Assembly (NCBI GenBank): GCA_027062035.1
Contig: JAMOUL010000121.1
Coordinates: forward strand, 1 to 11,001
DNA from: Candidatus Aminicenantota bacterium
GTDB lineage: Bacteria; Acidobacteriota; Aminicenantia; S016-38
Direction of reading: 5' to 3'
DNA: 11,001 nucleotides
Positions within the stretch are counted from its first letter, which is position 1; each line of letters begins with the position of its first letter. Below, one piece after another: positions 1-7,402 of this stretch. The notes beneath the pieces were generated by a model. It did not search any database. It saw nothing but the letters and a program-made list of their open reading frames with translations, and had not been told where the DNA came from. Made by a program: the position numbers and the translations under genes.

Positions 1-1177
1 CGCCATTTATCCCCATTCTGGGAATTAACAGGATATTGCCGAAGATGTTTATGATTACAGAAAGAAAGGTTAATATAAGATAATCAACCTGATACTCTGT
101 CATCGAAAGGGCAAAACCCACAGAACCTACAGCTGAATTTACTATATAAGCGAAGGATATTATGAGTAAAACAGTATATCCTGCATCGAATCCTTTACCG
201 AAGAAAGTAAGAAATTCCCTTCCAAAGGTGAGAAAAAAGAAAAACATTGTGAATGCAAACATGGTAGCCCATCTTGAACTTCTTCTTCCTATTTTTTCCA
301 TTTCGTCCCGTTTGCCCTGAGAGTGGAGCTGTGAAATTATGGGCGGGAAAATGTAATTTATGGCAACAAGACCAAAACCTGCAAATATTGCGCTTCTTAC
401 AGCAGCGGAATAGTATCCCAGCTCCACAGATGTTTTGTAATATGCGACCATGAGCCTATCAACATGTACAAGAAGAACGGACAATATTCCTGAAAACATC
501 AGGGGGATGGAGACCTTCCACACAGAGGAGAATTTTACTTTCTTTGCCTTTGCCCGTGGGAGGAGTTTGTGGTAAATATACACAATTCCGGCAAGAAGGA
601 AGGTTATTGTGGTGAAATAAGCAAGTATTGGTGCGAGAAACCTGAATCCTGCAAGAAAATAAACCACAAGGAAAACTATGCCGAAAATATATAGCCCTAC
701 ATTCTGAAATAGTATAACTAAATCCACCCTTTTTATGGCTTTAAAGGACTCAGATAATGTTTGATAAAGAATGTATATTGGGAAAAATAAACCGAATAAT
801 ACCAGATAGGGGGCGAGTTCCGGTTTTGAGAAAAAGGAAGAAATGGTTCCTGGCATTGAAAGGAAGAAAATTGAGACCAGAAAAGATGATATAAACACAA
901 GTCGTGCCATCATCCTGAGGAACCCCTTGAAGTAGGAATAGTCTCCCTTCCCCGCTGCCACGGATCCAAACTTAATTGCTGCTATATGTAGGCCCAGAGA
1001 GGAAATGCGGCCAAATATCAGGAGCAGAGAGAGCACGAAGGAAAACAGGCCATATGTTCCTGCTCCACACAACCTTGCCACAAGCAGGCTGAAAATGTAG
1101 GCAAGGACGACACCTGCTGCACGTCCTATAAGGGCTATTCCCCCTCCCTTTGCTACTTCCTTTATGTGTCCGTCCAT
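1..1177 (-). CDS. Wzx/MATE-like polysaccharide flippase, C-terminus cut by window edge
   Basis: Likely an inner-membrane flippase that moves lipid-linked sugars or similar intermediates across the membrane (polysaccharide biosynthesis / MVF superfamily). I translated 392 codons from ATG at 1177. The start reads MDGHIKEVAKGGGIALIGRA, then many hydrophobic helices follow at about residues 17-36, 43-66, 92-108, 124-140, 158-178, 182-202, 222-240, 262-280, 302-318, 334-355 and 366-385. The N-terminal 'G...L.ARLCGAGTYGLFSF' stretch is typical of the family: a long helix, then G-x-x-x-Y-G. The start is fixed by a TAATG overlap with the der stop codon (1 bp shared), which suggests translational coupling; there is only a weak purine-rich Shine-Dalgarno. 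It is the last visible gene of the minus-strand run. Family members usually have 12-14 helices, so roughly 30-100 residues are missing. The substrate cannot be told from sequence; MurJ is less likely because I see no MurJ-specific motifs. Confidence 0.85.
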   Translation of the reverse strand, partial: MDGHIKEVAKGGGIALIGRAAGVVLAYIFSLLVARLCGAGTYGLFSFVLSLLLIFGRISSLGLHIAAIKFGSVAAGKGDYSYFKGFLRMMARLVFISSFLVSIFFLSMPGTISSFFSKPELAPYLVLFGLFFPIYILYQTLSESFKAIKRVDLVILFQNVGLYIFGIVFLVVYFLAGFRFLAPILAYFTTITFLLAGIVYIYHKLLPRAKAKKVKFSSVWKVSIPLMFSGILSVLLVHVDRLMVAYYKTSVELGYYSAAVRSAIFAGFGLVAINYIFPPIISQLHSQGKRDEMEKIGRRSSRWATMFAFTMFFFFLTFGREFLTFFGKGFDAGYTVLLIISFAYIVNSAVGSVGFALSMTEYQVDYLILTFLSVIINIFGNILLIPRMGING

Positions 1178-2478
1178 TATCTTTTCTTTATCTTTAATCT
1201 GATGGGATTTCCCTTAAATGTCCATTTTTCACGTATTTTCCTTTCTATGAACCTTTTATAACTTTCTTCCAGTTTTAGCTTTCGATTTGCAAATAGAACG
1301 AAACTCGGAGGAAGAATCCCGGTCTGGGCAACGTAGAAAAACTTCACCTCTTCCCCCCTTTCTGTTTTAGGAGGGGTGGCTCTGAGAATGGGAAGGAGGT
1401 ATCGATTGAGTTCCGGAGTTCTTATCCTTTTACGTCCCTCCTCCAGAACTTCCTCAACCTCTTCCATTATGTTTGAGATTCTTTTTCCGGTGAGGGCAGA
1501 GACGAACAGGATGGGAGCAAAGGAAACAAATCTGAGTTTTTCAAGATAGTCCTGTCGAATATTAAAATATTCTGCAGTATCTGCCTTTACCAGGTCCCAT
1601 TTGTTGACCACGAGTACTATGGGTTTTCCAGCTTCTACCACCATTTGCGCTATTTTTGCATCGTAATGGGTGGGTCCCTGGGAGGCATCCATTACAAGCA
1701 GGCAGATGTGGGCATGTTTTAATGCCTTCTGGGCCTTTATAATGCCGGCTGCTTCCAGGGTATCTCTTGTTCTGGAGAGTTTCCTTATTCCCGCAGTATC
1801 GAGCAGTCTGTATTTTTTCCCCCTGAATTTTATTTCAACATCTATCACATCCCTGGTAGTTCCCGGCTTTTCGTCCACTATAATCCGTTCCTTACCCGCC
1901 AGCCTGTTTGCAATGGACGATTTTCCAACATTGGGTCTTCCAAGGATAAGTATTCTTGTAGTTTCTTCCTCGGGGCAGGGACGTTTTGGGATGAGGGAAA
2001 TGACAGTGTCCATGAGGTCTGTCAGTCCATGGTTGTGTTCGGCAGAAATGGGGACTATCCTCTCAAATCCCAATGAATGGTAGGGCAGCGGATCGAATTT
2101 TGACGTGGAATCCACCTTGTTTACCACCACAATTACTTCCTTTCCCATTTTTCTTAATCTTCTCGCTACCTCTTCTTCCCATGGCAGAGGGAGCCTTGTG
2201 CCATCCACAACAAAGAGTACGAGGTTTCCCCTGTCTGCATACTCCAGAGCCTTCCTGGTAATTTTTTCATTAAGGGGTTCCTCGGGATTTTCAAAGATCC
2301 CACCGGTATCTATGAGTTCGAAGCAGTAATCCTCCCATTCACCAATGTCGGAGATAGCATCTCTGGTCATTCCTGGTTTTCTGTGGACCAGAGCCTTTTT
2401 TCTTCTCAGAATTTTATTAAACAGGGTTGATTTTCCCACATTGGGGAGGCCAATTATTACAATTTGAGGTAATGGCAT
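1177..2478 (-). CDS. der: Ribosome biogenesis GTPase Der (EngA)
   Basis: Essential double GTPase for late assembly of the 50S ribosomal subunit. Full length at 433 residues. The first G domain has G1 GLPNVGKS (10-17), MTRD (37-40), G3 DTGG (57-60), G4 NKVD (120-123) and G5-like SAE (145-147). The second has GRPNVGKS (180-187), TTRD (207-210), DTAG (227-230), NKWD (292-295) and SAL (327-329). A C-terminal KH-like domain spans about 353-433 and ends in the usual 'GNPIRLKIKKR' style. Two tandem EngA-type G domains plus a KH domain are unique to Der. The ATG lies 3 bp after the fabD stop codon. The nearest Shine-Dalgarno-like GGGAG is too far upstream to be ideal, so translation probably depends on coupling to fabD. 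Its stop overlaps the flippase start (TAATG). No key residue is missing. Confidence 0.97.
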   Translation of the reverse strand: MPLPQIVIIGLPNVGKSTLFNKILRRKKALVHRKPGMTRDAISDIGEWEDYCFELIDTGGIFENPEEPLNEKITRKALEYADRGNLVLFVVDGTRLPLPWEEEVARRLRKMGKEVIVVVNKVDSTSKFDPLPYHSLGFERIVPISAEHNHGLTDLMDTVISLIPKRPCPEEETTRILILGRPNVGKSSIANRLAGKERIIVDEKPGTTRDVIDVEIKFRGKKYRLLDTAGIRKLSRTRDTLEAAGIIKAQKALKHAHICLLVMDASQGPTHYDAKIAQMVVEAGKPIVLVVNKWDLVKADTAEYFNIRQDYLEKLRFVSFAPILFVSALTGKRISNIMEEVEEVLEEGRKRIRTPELNRYLLPILRATPPKTERGEEVKFFYVAQTGILPPSFVLFANRKLKLEESYKRFIERKIREKWTFKGNPIRLKIKKR

Positions 2479-2481
2479 CGG

Positions 2482-3363
2482 CTAAAGGTTTATTTCTCCC
2501 TGTCCATCAATGTTACGGAGAGTAACTCCTGAGGCTATTCTCTTTATCAGGCCGGTCAATACCTTACCGGGTCCTACCTCGACAAACTCATTTACACCGT
2601 CTTCTACCATTCTTTTAACCGATTGTGTCCACAGTACAGGGGAAGATATCTGTACCCTTAACGCCTTCATAGCTTCCGATGCTGTAGTTACAGGCCTTGC
2701 CCATGCGTTGACGTAGACAGGGAATTCAGGGTCGGCGAAGTTTTTCCTTTCCATTTCCTTCCAGAGTTTTTCTTCCACTTCCTTCATGAACCCTGAGTGA
2801 AACGGAGCCGAAACCTTCAGGTATATCTTTCTCTTTGCGTTTATTCTTTCTTCAGCTTTCTTCAATGCTTCCATTTTCCCCGACAGAACGATCTGACCGG
2901 GATTGTTGTAGTTTGCTATTTCCACGCCGTCTATTTCAGATACTATTTTTTCTATTTCCTCAGGGTCTCCTCCAAGCACAGCCAGCATCCCACCGAATCC
3001 CGGGGGAGCAGCTTCGTTCATAAATTCTCCCCTTTTTCTTACAAGATATACACCATCCTCAAAGCTCAGGGTTCCGGCAGCCACAAAGGCTGTCCATTCT
3101 CCAAGACTGTGCCCTGCCGCACAGTCTGGCCTGGTATTGAGAAGAGAATATATGGCATAACTTACAGTGAGCAGTGCAGGCTGGGCATTTAAGGTTTTTG
3201 TAAGTTCTTCTTCAGGCCCTTCGAATATAAGTTTCGTGAGCTCAAATCCCAGAACTTCGTCTGCCCTTTTGAAAATCTTTCTGGCTTCAGGATAATTTTC
3301 GTATACTTCCCTTCCCATTCCAACAAACTGGCTTCCCTGCCCCGGGAATACAAAACACCTCAT
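2482..3363 (-). CDS. fabD: Malonyl-CoA:ACP transacylase FabD
   Basis: Transfers malonyl groups from CoA to acyl carrier protein, supplying the extender for fatty-acid synthesis in the cytoplasm. At 293 residues it is slightly shorter than the usual 300-315. Visible motifs are PGQGSQFVGMG (7-17), the nucleophile elbow GHSLGEW with Ser86, substrate-carboxylate Arg111 in 'RKRGEFM', catalytic His189 in 'APFHSGF', Gln247 in 'WTQSV', and the late GPGKVLTGLIKR (263-274). The order matches E. coli Ser92/Arg117/His201/Gln250. The ATG overlaps the purF stop as ATGA (4 bp shared), preceded by a strong GGAGG inside the purF end. No fabH, fabG or acpP is adjacent, so this copy sits outside a classical fab cluster. 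A polyketide acyltransferase is unlikely given the single-domain size and neighbours. Confidence 0.95.
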   Translation of the reverse strand: MRCFVFPGQGSQFVGMGREVYENYPEARKIFKRADEVLGFELTKLIFEGPEEELTKTLNAQPALLTVSYAIYSLLNTRPDCAAGHSLGEWTAFVAAGTLSFEDGVYLVRKRGEFMNEAAPPGFGGMLAVLGGDPEEIEKIVSEIDGVEIANYNNPGQIVLSGKMEALKKAEERINAKRKIYLKVSAPFHSGFMKEVEEKLWKEMERKNFADPEFPVYVNAWARPVTTASEAMKALRVQISSPVLWTQSVKRMVEDGVNEFVEVGPGKVLTGLIKRIASGVTLRNIDGQGEINL

Positions 3364-4730
3364 TCTTCCTCCAGCACCGGATATTTCCCGTTAAAACAGG
3401 CATAACAGAAATTTTCGGGCTCGTCCAGGACATCCTGAAGCTCTTCAACCGTCAGGTACATCAGAGAATCTGCCTCTATATATTTCCTTATGTCATCTAT
3501 TTCCATTCTGTTTGCAATGAGTTCCTCAAAGGTGGGAGTGTCTATTCCGTAACGGCACGGAAACCTTACTGGAGGTGACGCTATTCTTACGTGTACTTCC
3601 TTTGCTCCAGCTCCCTTTATCATTCTCACAATTTTTCTGATGGTGGTGCCCCTTACTATGGAATCGTCCACAAGCACAATTCTCTTATTGTGGAAAAACC
3701 TGTATAGTGGATTAAACTTCTGTCTTACAGATTCATCTCTGATGCTCTGAGAGGGTTTTATAAATGTTCTTCCTATATAGTGACTTCTTATCAGTCCGAA
3801 GCATAAGGGGATGTTTCTTTTGCGTGCGTAGCCAAGGGCCATAAAGTTGGAGGAGTCAGGTACGGGAACCACAGCGTCCACTTCCACAGAGTCCTTTTCA
3901 GCCAGCTTTTCACCCAGGAGTACCCTCTTATCATGTACGAACTGTCCGTACTGGTAACTGTCAGGTCTTGCGAAGTAGATAATTTCAAAGGAACAATGTG
4001 CTCTGGTTTTCCTGCCTCTTCTGAGCTTTTCCTCATCAAATTTTACTCCTTCCACGCCTTCTTTACTTATAATTAGCAATTCCGCAGGTTCTATTTCTCT
4101 CCATTCCTTTGCCCTTATGATATCCATGGCAACACTTTCTGAAGCAATGGCAAAACCCTTTTCAGTTCTTCCGAAAACCATGGGTCTGAATCCCCATGGA
4201 TCCCTGAAGGCATAAATTCTGTGGGTGGTGAGGAATAAAGCTGAATAAGCTCCATTAACCTCTTCCATTAATTCTTCCACTGCGTCTATTATCCTTTTTC
4301 CTTCCCTTTCTATTTTGTAAACGAGCATTCTTCCCAGAAGTTCCCCATCGTTATCTGTGTGGAAAAACACTCCCTTAGATTCGTATTTTTTGCGCAATTT
4401 CCTGTAGTTGGCAACATCTCCATTGCTGGCAAAAGCATAGGCAGGGCCACTCAGGGTTTCTATAAGGTGTGGCTGAGAATTTTCCAGAGTTGGTTTTCCC
4501 CTTGTGGGATATCTTACATGTCCGATAGCAGCATATCCGTCCAGTTCCTCTATCCTTTCCTGATACAGGACCTCCTTGACGTAACCCATTTCTTTTATCA
4601 GCTTCAATTTTTTCCCGTCGCTTACTGCTATACCACAGCTTTCCTGTCCTCTATGCTGGAGTATAAACAACCCCAGGGCCGTCATTTCAGAAGCGCTTTC
4701 TTCTCCTATGTAACCAAAAATCCCACACAT
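3360..4730 (-). CDS. purF: Amidophosphoribosyltransferase PurF, Fe-S type without propeptide
   Basis: First step of de novo purine synthesis: PRPP + glutamine to phosphoribosylamine. Full length at 456 residues. The N-terminal Ntn glutaminase domain (about 2-230) begins MCGIFGYIG, so Cys2 is the nucleophile after Met removal; Arg73 and Asn103-Gly104 fit the glutamine site. The phosphoribosyltransferase domain carries the flexible loop 'GRTFIKPSQSIRDESV' (320-335) and PRPP loop VLVDDSIVRGTT (352-363). Cys246, Cys392 and the Cys442-x-x-Cys445 pair match the four cluster ligands of the Bacillus-type enzyme. The start is firm: the reading frame upstream of ATG 4730 meets TGA after 14 codons with no ATG, GTG or TTG between, so no propeptide is encoded. 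GAGG lies 5 nt before the ATG. The start overlaps the preceding gene's stop as TAATG. Odd points are SNGD in place of the usual HNGN and RYPTRG in place of RYST-type residues. Confidence 0.95.
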   Translation of the reverse strand: MCGIFGYIGEESASEMTALGLFILQHRGQESCGIAVSDGKKLKLIKEMGYVKEVLYQERIEELDGYAAIGHVRYPTRGKPTLENSQPHLIETLSGPAYAFASNGDVANYRKLRKKYESKGVFFHTDNDGELLGRMLVYKIEREGKRIIDAVEELMEEVNGAYSALFLTTHRIYAFRDPWGFRPMVFGRTEKGFAIASESVAMDIIRAKEWREIEPAELLIISKEGVEGVKFDEEKLRRGRKTRAHCSFEIIYFARPDSYQYGQFVHDKRVLLGEKLAEKDSVEVDAVVPVPDSSNFMALGYARKRNIPLCFGLIRSHYIGRTFIKPSQSIRDESVRQKFNPLYRFFHNKRIVLVDDSIVRGTTIRKIVRMIKGAGAKEVHVRIASPPVRFPCRYGIDTPTFEELIANRMEIDDIRKYIEADSLMYLTVEELQDVLDEPENFCYACFNGKYPVLEEE

Positions 4731-5134
4731 TATATCCTCTTTCTCATTTTGATAATGTTCCCATCTTTGAACTCATATATTAACTCATCCATAATCTGAT
4801 GTGCAAGATATAATCCTCTCCCATTTGTGGACAGTGGATCATGAGGGATTGACCTGAGGGCTTCAAAATCGAAGGATTCACCCTGGTCCTTTACAATAAA
4901 TTCAATTTTATCCCCGATGGTAACTGTCACCTCTACCTTTTTTAATGGGTCACTTTTGTTTCCATGTATTACACTATTGGTAACGATTTCCCGCAGGGCA
5001 AGTATCACCTTCCAGTTCTTTTCCGTGTCTATTCCCAGCCGCTGAAGAATTTGTTCTATGGTTTCTATGATAAGGTGCATAAGTTTTATTTCTGAAGAGA
5101 ATGCGAATCTAAAAGTTAGCCCTTTTTTATCCAT
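4730..5134 (-). CDS. RsbW-like HATPase_c anti-sigma/serine kinase-type protein
   Basis: A 134-residue single-domain GHKL ATPase of the RsbW/SpoIIAB (HATPase_c_2) type. Family members bind sigma factors or phosphorylate STAS-domain antagonists. ATP-site motifs are intact: N box with Glu49, Asn53 and His57-Gly58-Asn59 ('REIVTNSVIHGN'), G1 box Asp83-x-Gly85 ('VKDQGESFDF'), and G2 box 'STNGRGLYLAHQIMDEL' (102-118) with Gly105 and Gly107. Length is close to the usual 130-160. The ATG at 5134 lies inside the permease gene (19 bp overlap) with GAGG 7 nt upstream, and its stop shares one base with the purF start, so it is coupled on both sides. No sigma factor, STAS protein or phosphatase lies next to it, so partner and function are unknown. 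It could instead regulate the exporter or another target. Confidence 0.85.
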   Translation of the reverse strand: MDKKGLTFRFAFSSEIKLMHLIIETIEQILQRLGIDTEKNWKVILALREIVTNSVIHGNKSDPLKKVEVTVTIGDKIEFIVKDQGESFDFEALRSIPHDPLSTNGRGLYLAHQIMDELIYEFKDGNIIKMRKRI

Positions 5135-6393
5135 CTTATAACCTCGGGAATTGTGGGTCTTTTACCTGTATGAAGCATTCCCACCCTGAAAATTCTTGCC
5201 GAAGCCCATACAGAAGCCATTGATGTTAATGTTATAAGAAGAACCGAGATAATTATCTCCACCGCTGGAACCGCGGAGATAATAGACCTCATCATCATAA
5301 AGTACGGGGCAGTATATGGAAAATAGGAAAAAAGGATGGTTATCCAGCTTTCGGGAGTCATCATAAGGATAAAACTGAGGGCAAATGGAAGGGTTATTGC
5401 CATCATGATAGGTCCCATAAGGTGCTGAGCATCCTCTTCCGTTTCCACAATAGAGCCTATGGTGAGGAAAATGGTGGAATAGAGGAAAAAGCCGGAAAAG
5501 AAAAATAGCAGGAAAATTAAGAACTTCGGGAAAAACGAAGAAATATTAAATCCTGGAAGCAGGGATGAAGCATAAAAATAACCTATTGCCCCCAGCAGTA
5601 GCCAGAATCCTAACTGAATTATTCCAGCAATTCCCACGCCAAGTAATTTTCCCATAAATATCTGATACGGAGTTGCAGAGGAGTATAGCACTTCCACTAT
5701 TCTCGATCTCTTATCCTCTATTACCCTGCGCAATAAAATCTGTCCATATCCAATAAGGCCCATGAAAAGAAGCATGGAAAAAACCATATACATGGTAAAA
5801 ACAGATTCCATGGTTTCTTTTTTTACCTTGCCTTTCTCAAATTTAAGGGTTTTTAATTTTACTCCCTTTAAAATTTCATTTAATACTTCTGGAGAAAGTC
5901 CGAGTTTTTTGAGCTGGAATTTTTCGGATACCCTGTTTAACCTTGACTTTACCAGGCTCGAAAGGATTGCATCTGCTACGTTGCGCATGTAAAGGGTTGC
6001 CCTTCTTTTTTCGAAAAAATCCTTTTCTATAAAAAGCACACCATCAAGTTTCTTCTCATCCAGCAGTTTTTTTCCTTCATCCAGACTGTTAAGTACTTTT
6101 ATTTTGAATCTTACCAGAGCCTTTAACTCTTTTGGTTCTGATGAAATCCCCATCGATTTTTTGAATTTCTTCACCTTCCCGGAAATTTCCCCGGGATTTT
6201 GAAATTCCTGAATAACAATTCCTGTACGATCTATAATTCCCAGGACCCTTTCCTTCTGGGAAAGTTTACCCATAATTGCAGGAAAGGCAGCATAGAATAT
6301 TACAAATACAGGGGTCAGGATGGTAGATATTATGAACCACTTTTTCTTGACCACCCTTTTAAGTTCAAATTCAGTTATTATGGGAATTTTCAC
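5116..6393 (-). CDS. ABC-2 type exporter permease (NatB/YhaP-like)
   Basis: Membrane subunit of an ABC-2 exporter, partner of the ATPase encoded just upstream. It has 425 residues. A first helix (about 19-41) follows a basic N-terminus. A large soluble extracytoplasmic loop (about 45-195) comes next, then a cluster of about five helices near 198-221, 250-275, 289-315, 325-345 and 378-400. After the second helix comes 'EDKRSRIVEVLYSSATPYQI' (226-245), the coupling segment typical of NatB/YhaP proteins. The start is GTG at 6393, preceded by AGGAGGAG, and lies 23 bp inside the ATPase gene. Its 3' end overlaps the RsbW-like gene by 19 bp. NatB relatives include sodium exporters, but fold and motif alone do not reveal the substrate; peptide, drug or ion export are all possible. 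Confidence 0.9.
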   Translation of the reverse strand: MKIPIITEFELKRVVKKKWFIISTILTPVFVIFYAAFPAIMGKLSQKERVLGIIDRTGIVIQEFQNPGEISGKVKKFKKSMGISSEPKELKALVRFKIKVLNSLDEGKKLLDEKKLDGVLFIEKDFFEKRRATLYMRNVADAILSSLVKSRLNRVSEKFQLKKLGLSPEVLNEILKGVKLKTLKFEKGKVKKETMESVFTMYMVFSMLLFMGLIGYGQILLRRVIEDKRSRIVEVLYSSATPYQIFMGKLLGVGIAGIIQLGFWLLLGAIGYFYASSLLPGFNISSFFPKFLIFLLFFFSGFFLYSTIFLTIGSIVETEEDAQHLMGPIMMAITLPFALSFILMMTPESWITILFSYFPYTAPYFMMMRSIISAVPAVEIIISVLLITLTSMASVWASARIFRVGMLHTGKRPTIPEVIRWIKKG

Positions 6394-7294
6394 CTTCTCC
6401 TCCTACCAGGTTGAAATATACCTGATTCAGGGTTGGTTCTGTCCTCTCGATTTTTATGATCTTTACCCTATCAAGAAGCCTTCTGAGGATTTCGTTTATT
6501 TCCAGGTCAGTTTCTATTTCCGCGAACCTCTCATAAAGCCTTAAGGATTTGTGGGGAATCTCCCTCAGAGCTTCACCGTTTCCATCGAATTCTATTTTTA
6601 CAGTTCTCTTTCCATAACTCGCCTTGATCTCTGAAAGTTTACCATCCACCACCTTCCTGCCACGGGAGATGAGGGCTACATAATCGCACATTTTTTCAGC
6701 CTGTTCGAGTATGTGGGTGGAAAAAATTATTGTTTTACCCTTTGCTTTCTCTCCCATAATGGTTTCCCGGAGAAGTTCAGCATTTATGGGGTCCAGTCCT
6801 GAGAATGGCTCATCAAGTATGAGTATTTCGGGATCGTGAATTAGCACAGAAATGAACTGGAGCTTTTGTTGCATTCCCTTGGATAGTTCCTCGATCTTAG
6901 CGTCTGCCCTGTCCCTGAGACCGAATTTTTCCAGTAACTCCATAGCCCTTTTTCTTGCTTCAATTTTCTTCATTCCCTTTAAAAGGGCTAAATATATCAG
7001 TACTTCTATAGCAGTCTCTTTGGGGTAGAGTCCTCTCTCCTCAGGTAGATAACCCACACGATTCAATGTTTCCAGGTTTACCTTTTTGTTCCTGAAGAGG
7101 ACTTCCCCTGAGTCAGGCTCTATAATGTTAAGGGTTATCCTGAGAGTTGTTGTTTTTCCCGCGCCATTTGGTCCAAGAATTCCGTATATTGTACCTTCCG
7201 GTATGGACAGGGTGAGATTATCCACTGCCGTGATACCATCGTAGTTTTTTGAGATTTCCCTGATCTGTATTATTTCCTTCATTGGATAAATCAT
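6371..7294 (-). CDS. ABC-2 exporter ATP-binding protein (NatA/YhaQ-like)
   Basis: ATPase subunit driving the adjacent permease. It has 307 residues. Visible are Walker A GPNGAGKTT (41-49), 'GYLPEERGLYP' at the Q-loop position with Glu rather than Gln (common in this exporter subfamily), signature LSKGMQQK (137-144), Walker B ILILDEP (157-163), D-loop GLDP (166-169) and switch His193. The C-terminal part (about 215-300), ending 'EPTLNQVYFNLVGGEGE', matches the accessory domain (DUF4162) of such ATPases. Two starts are possible: ATG 7294 (MIYPMKEI) or ATG 7282 (MKEIIQI). Neither has a Shine-Dalgarno. A candidate -10 only 11 nt upstream of 7294 would make the mRNA nearly leaderless from 7294, while a start at 7282 would leave about 17 nt. 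It is the first gene of the minus-strand operon and overlaps the permease by 23 bp. Confidence 0.94.
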   Translation of the reverse strand: MIYPMKEIIQIREISKNYDGITAVDNLTLSIPEGTIYGILGPNGAGKTTTLRITLNIIEPDSGEVLFRNKKVNLETLNRVGYLPEERGLYPKETAIEVLIYLALLKGMKKIEARKRAMELLEKFGLRDRADAKIEELSKGMQQKLQFISVLIHDPEILILDEPFSGLDPINAELLRETIMGEKAKGKTIIFSTHILEQAEKMCDYVALISRGRKVVDGKLSEIKASYGKRTVKIEFDGNGEALREIPHKSLRLYERFAEIETDLEINEILRRLLDRVKIIKIERTEPTLNQVYFNLVGGEGENSHNN

Positions 7295-7305
7295 TTTAAC
7301 AGGAA

Positions 7306-7311
7306 ATATTA
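7306..7311 (-). promoter_or_regulatory. Candidate -10 box for the seven-gene minus-strand operon
   Basis: On the minus strand this reads TAATAT (4 of 6 to TATAAT). It sits at the place that aligns with the perfect TATAAT of the divergent gene through the inverted repeat. Transcription would begin near 7299-7300, about 5 nt before ATG 7294. No good -35 is visible at 16-18 bp spacing (TCTCTG at 17 bp), so the call rests on position and mirror symmetry. Confidence 0.4.
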
Positions 7312-7325
7312 ACTCTCACAAATTT

Positions 7326-7386
7326 TGACAGAGAAGCAGGATGATGAGGAATCCGGTTTGTTACGCAATAGAGGTGATGACAGAGA
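7326..7386. repeat. 9-bp direct repeat TGACAGAGA in the intergenic region
   Basis: TGACAGAGA occurs exactly at 7326-7334 and again at 7378-7386, start to start 52 bp (about five helical turns). Both copies lie between the divergent -10 candidates, each near the expected -35 zone of one promoter. Two same-phase copies would suit a regulator bound to one DNA face, but chance cannot be excluded for so short a repeat. Confidence 0.4.
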
Positions 7387-7396
7387 TTAAAACAGT

Positions 7397-7402
7397 TATA
7401 AT
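7397..7402 (+). promoter_or_regulatory. -10 box TATAAT of the symporter gene
   Basis: A perfect TATAAT lies 24 bp upstream of the symporter ATG, placing the transcript start near 7408-7409 and giving an 18-nt leader with a strong GGAGG (7417-7421). The -35 is poor: GTGATG at 17 bp spacing, while the better ATGACA (7377-7382) is only 14 bp away. The weak -35 suggests the promoter may need an activator. Confidence 0.6.

Noticed and set aside
1670..2083. 137-residue plus-strand open frame opposite der
   Set aside because: Antisense shadow of the second G domain of Der, with no motif and no plausible neighbour logic.
2797..3192. 131-residue plus-strand open frame opposite fabD
   Set aside because: It lies wholly antisense to a gene with clear FabD motifs, has low-complexity Ser/Phe/Tyr-rich content and no recognisable domain.
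4359..4799. 146-residue plus-strand open frame opposite the purF 5' end
   Set aside because: Antisense to conserved PurF glutaminase codons and to the RsbW-like 3' end; composition typical of a shadow frame.
7325..7330. Perfect TTGACA on the plus strand as the -35 of the symporter gene
   Set aside because: It is 66 bp upstream of the TATAAT, and the sequence 17 bp downstream of it (GGAATC) is not a -10.
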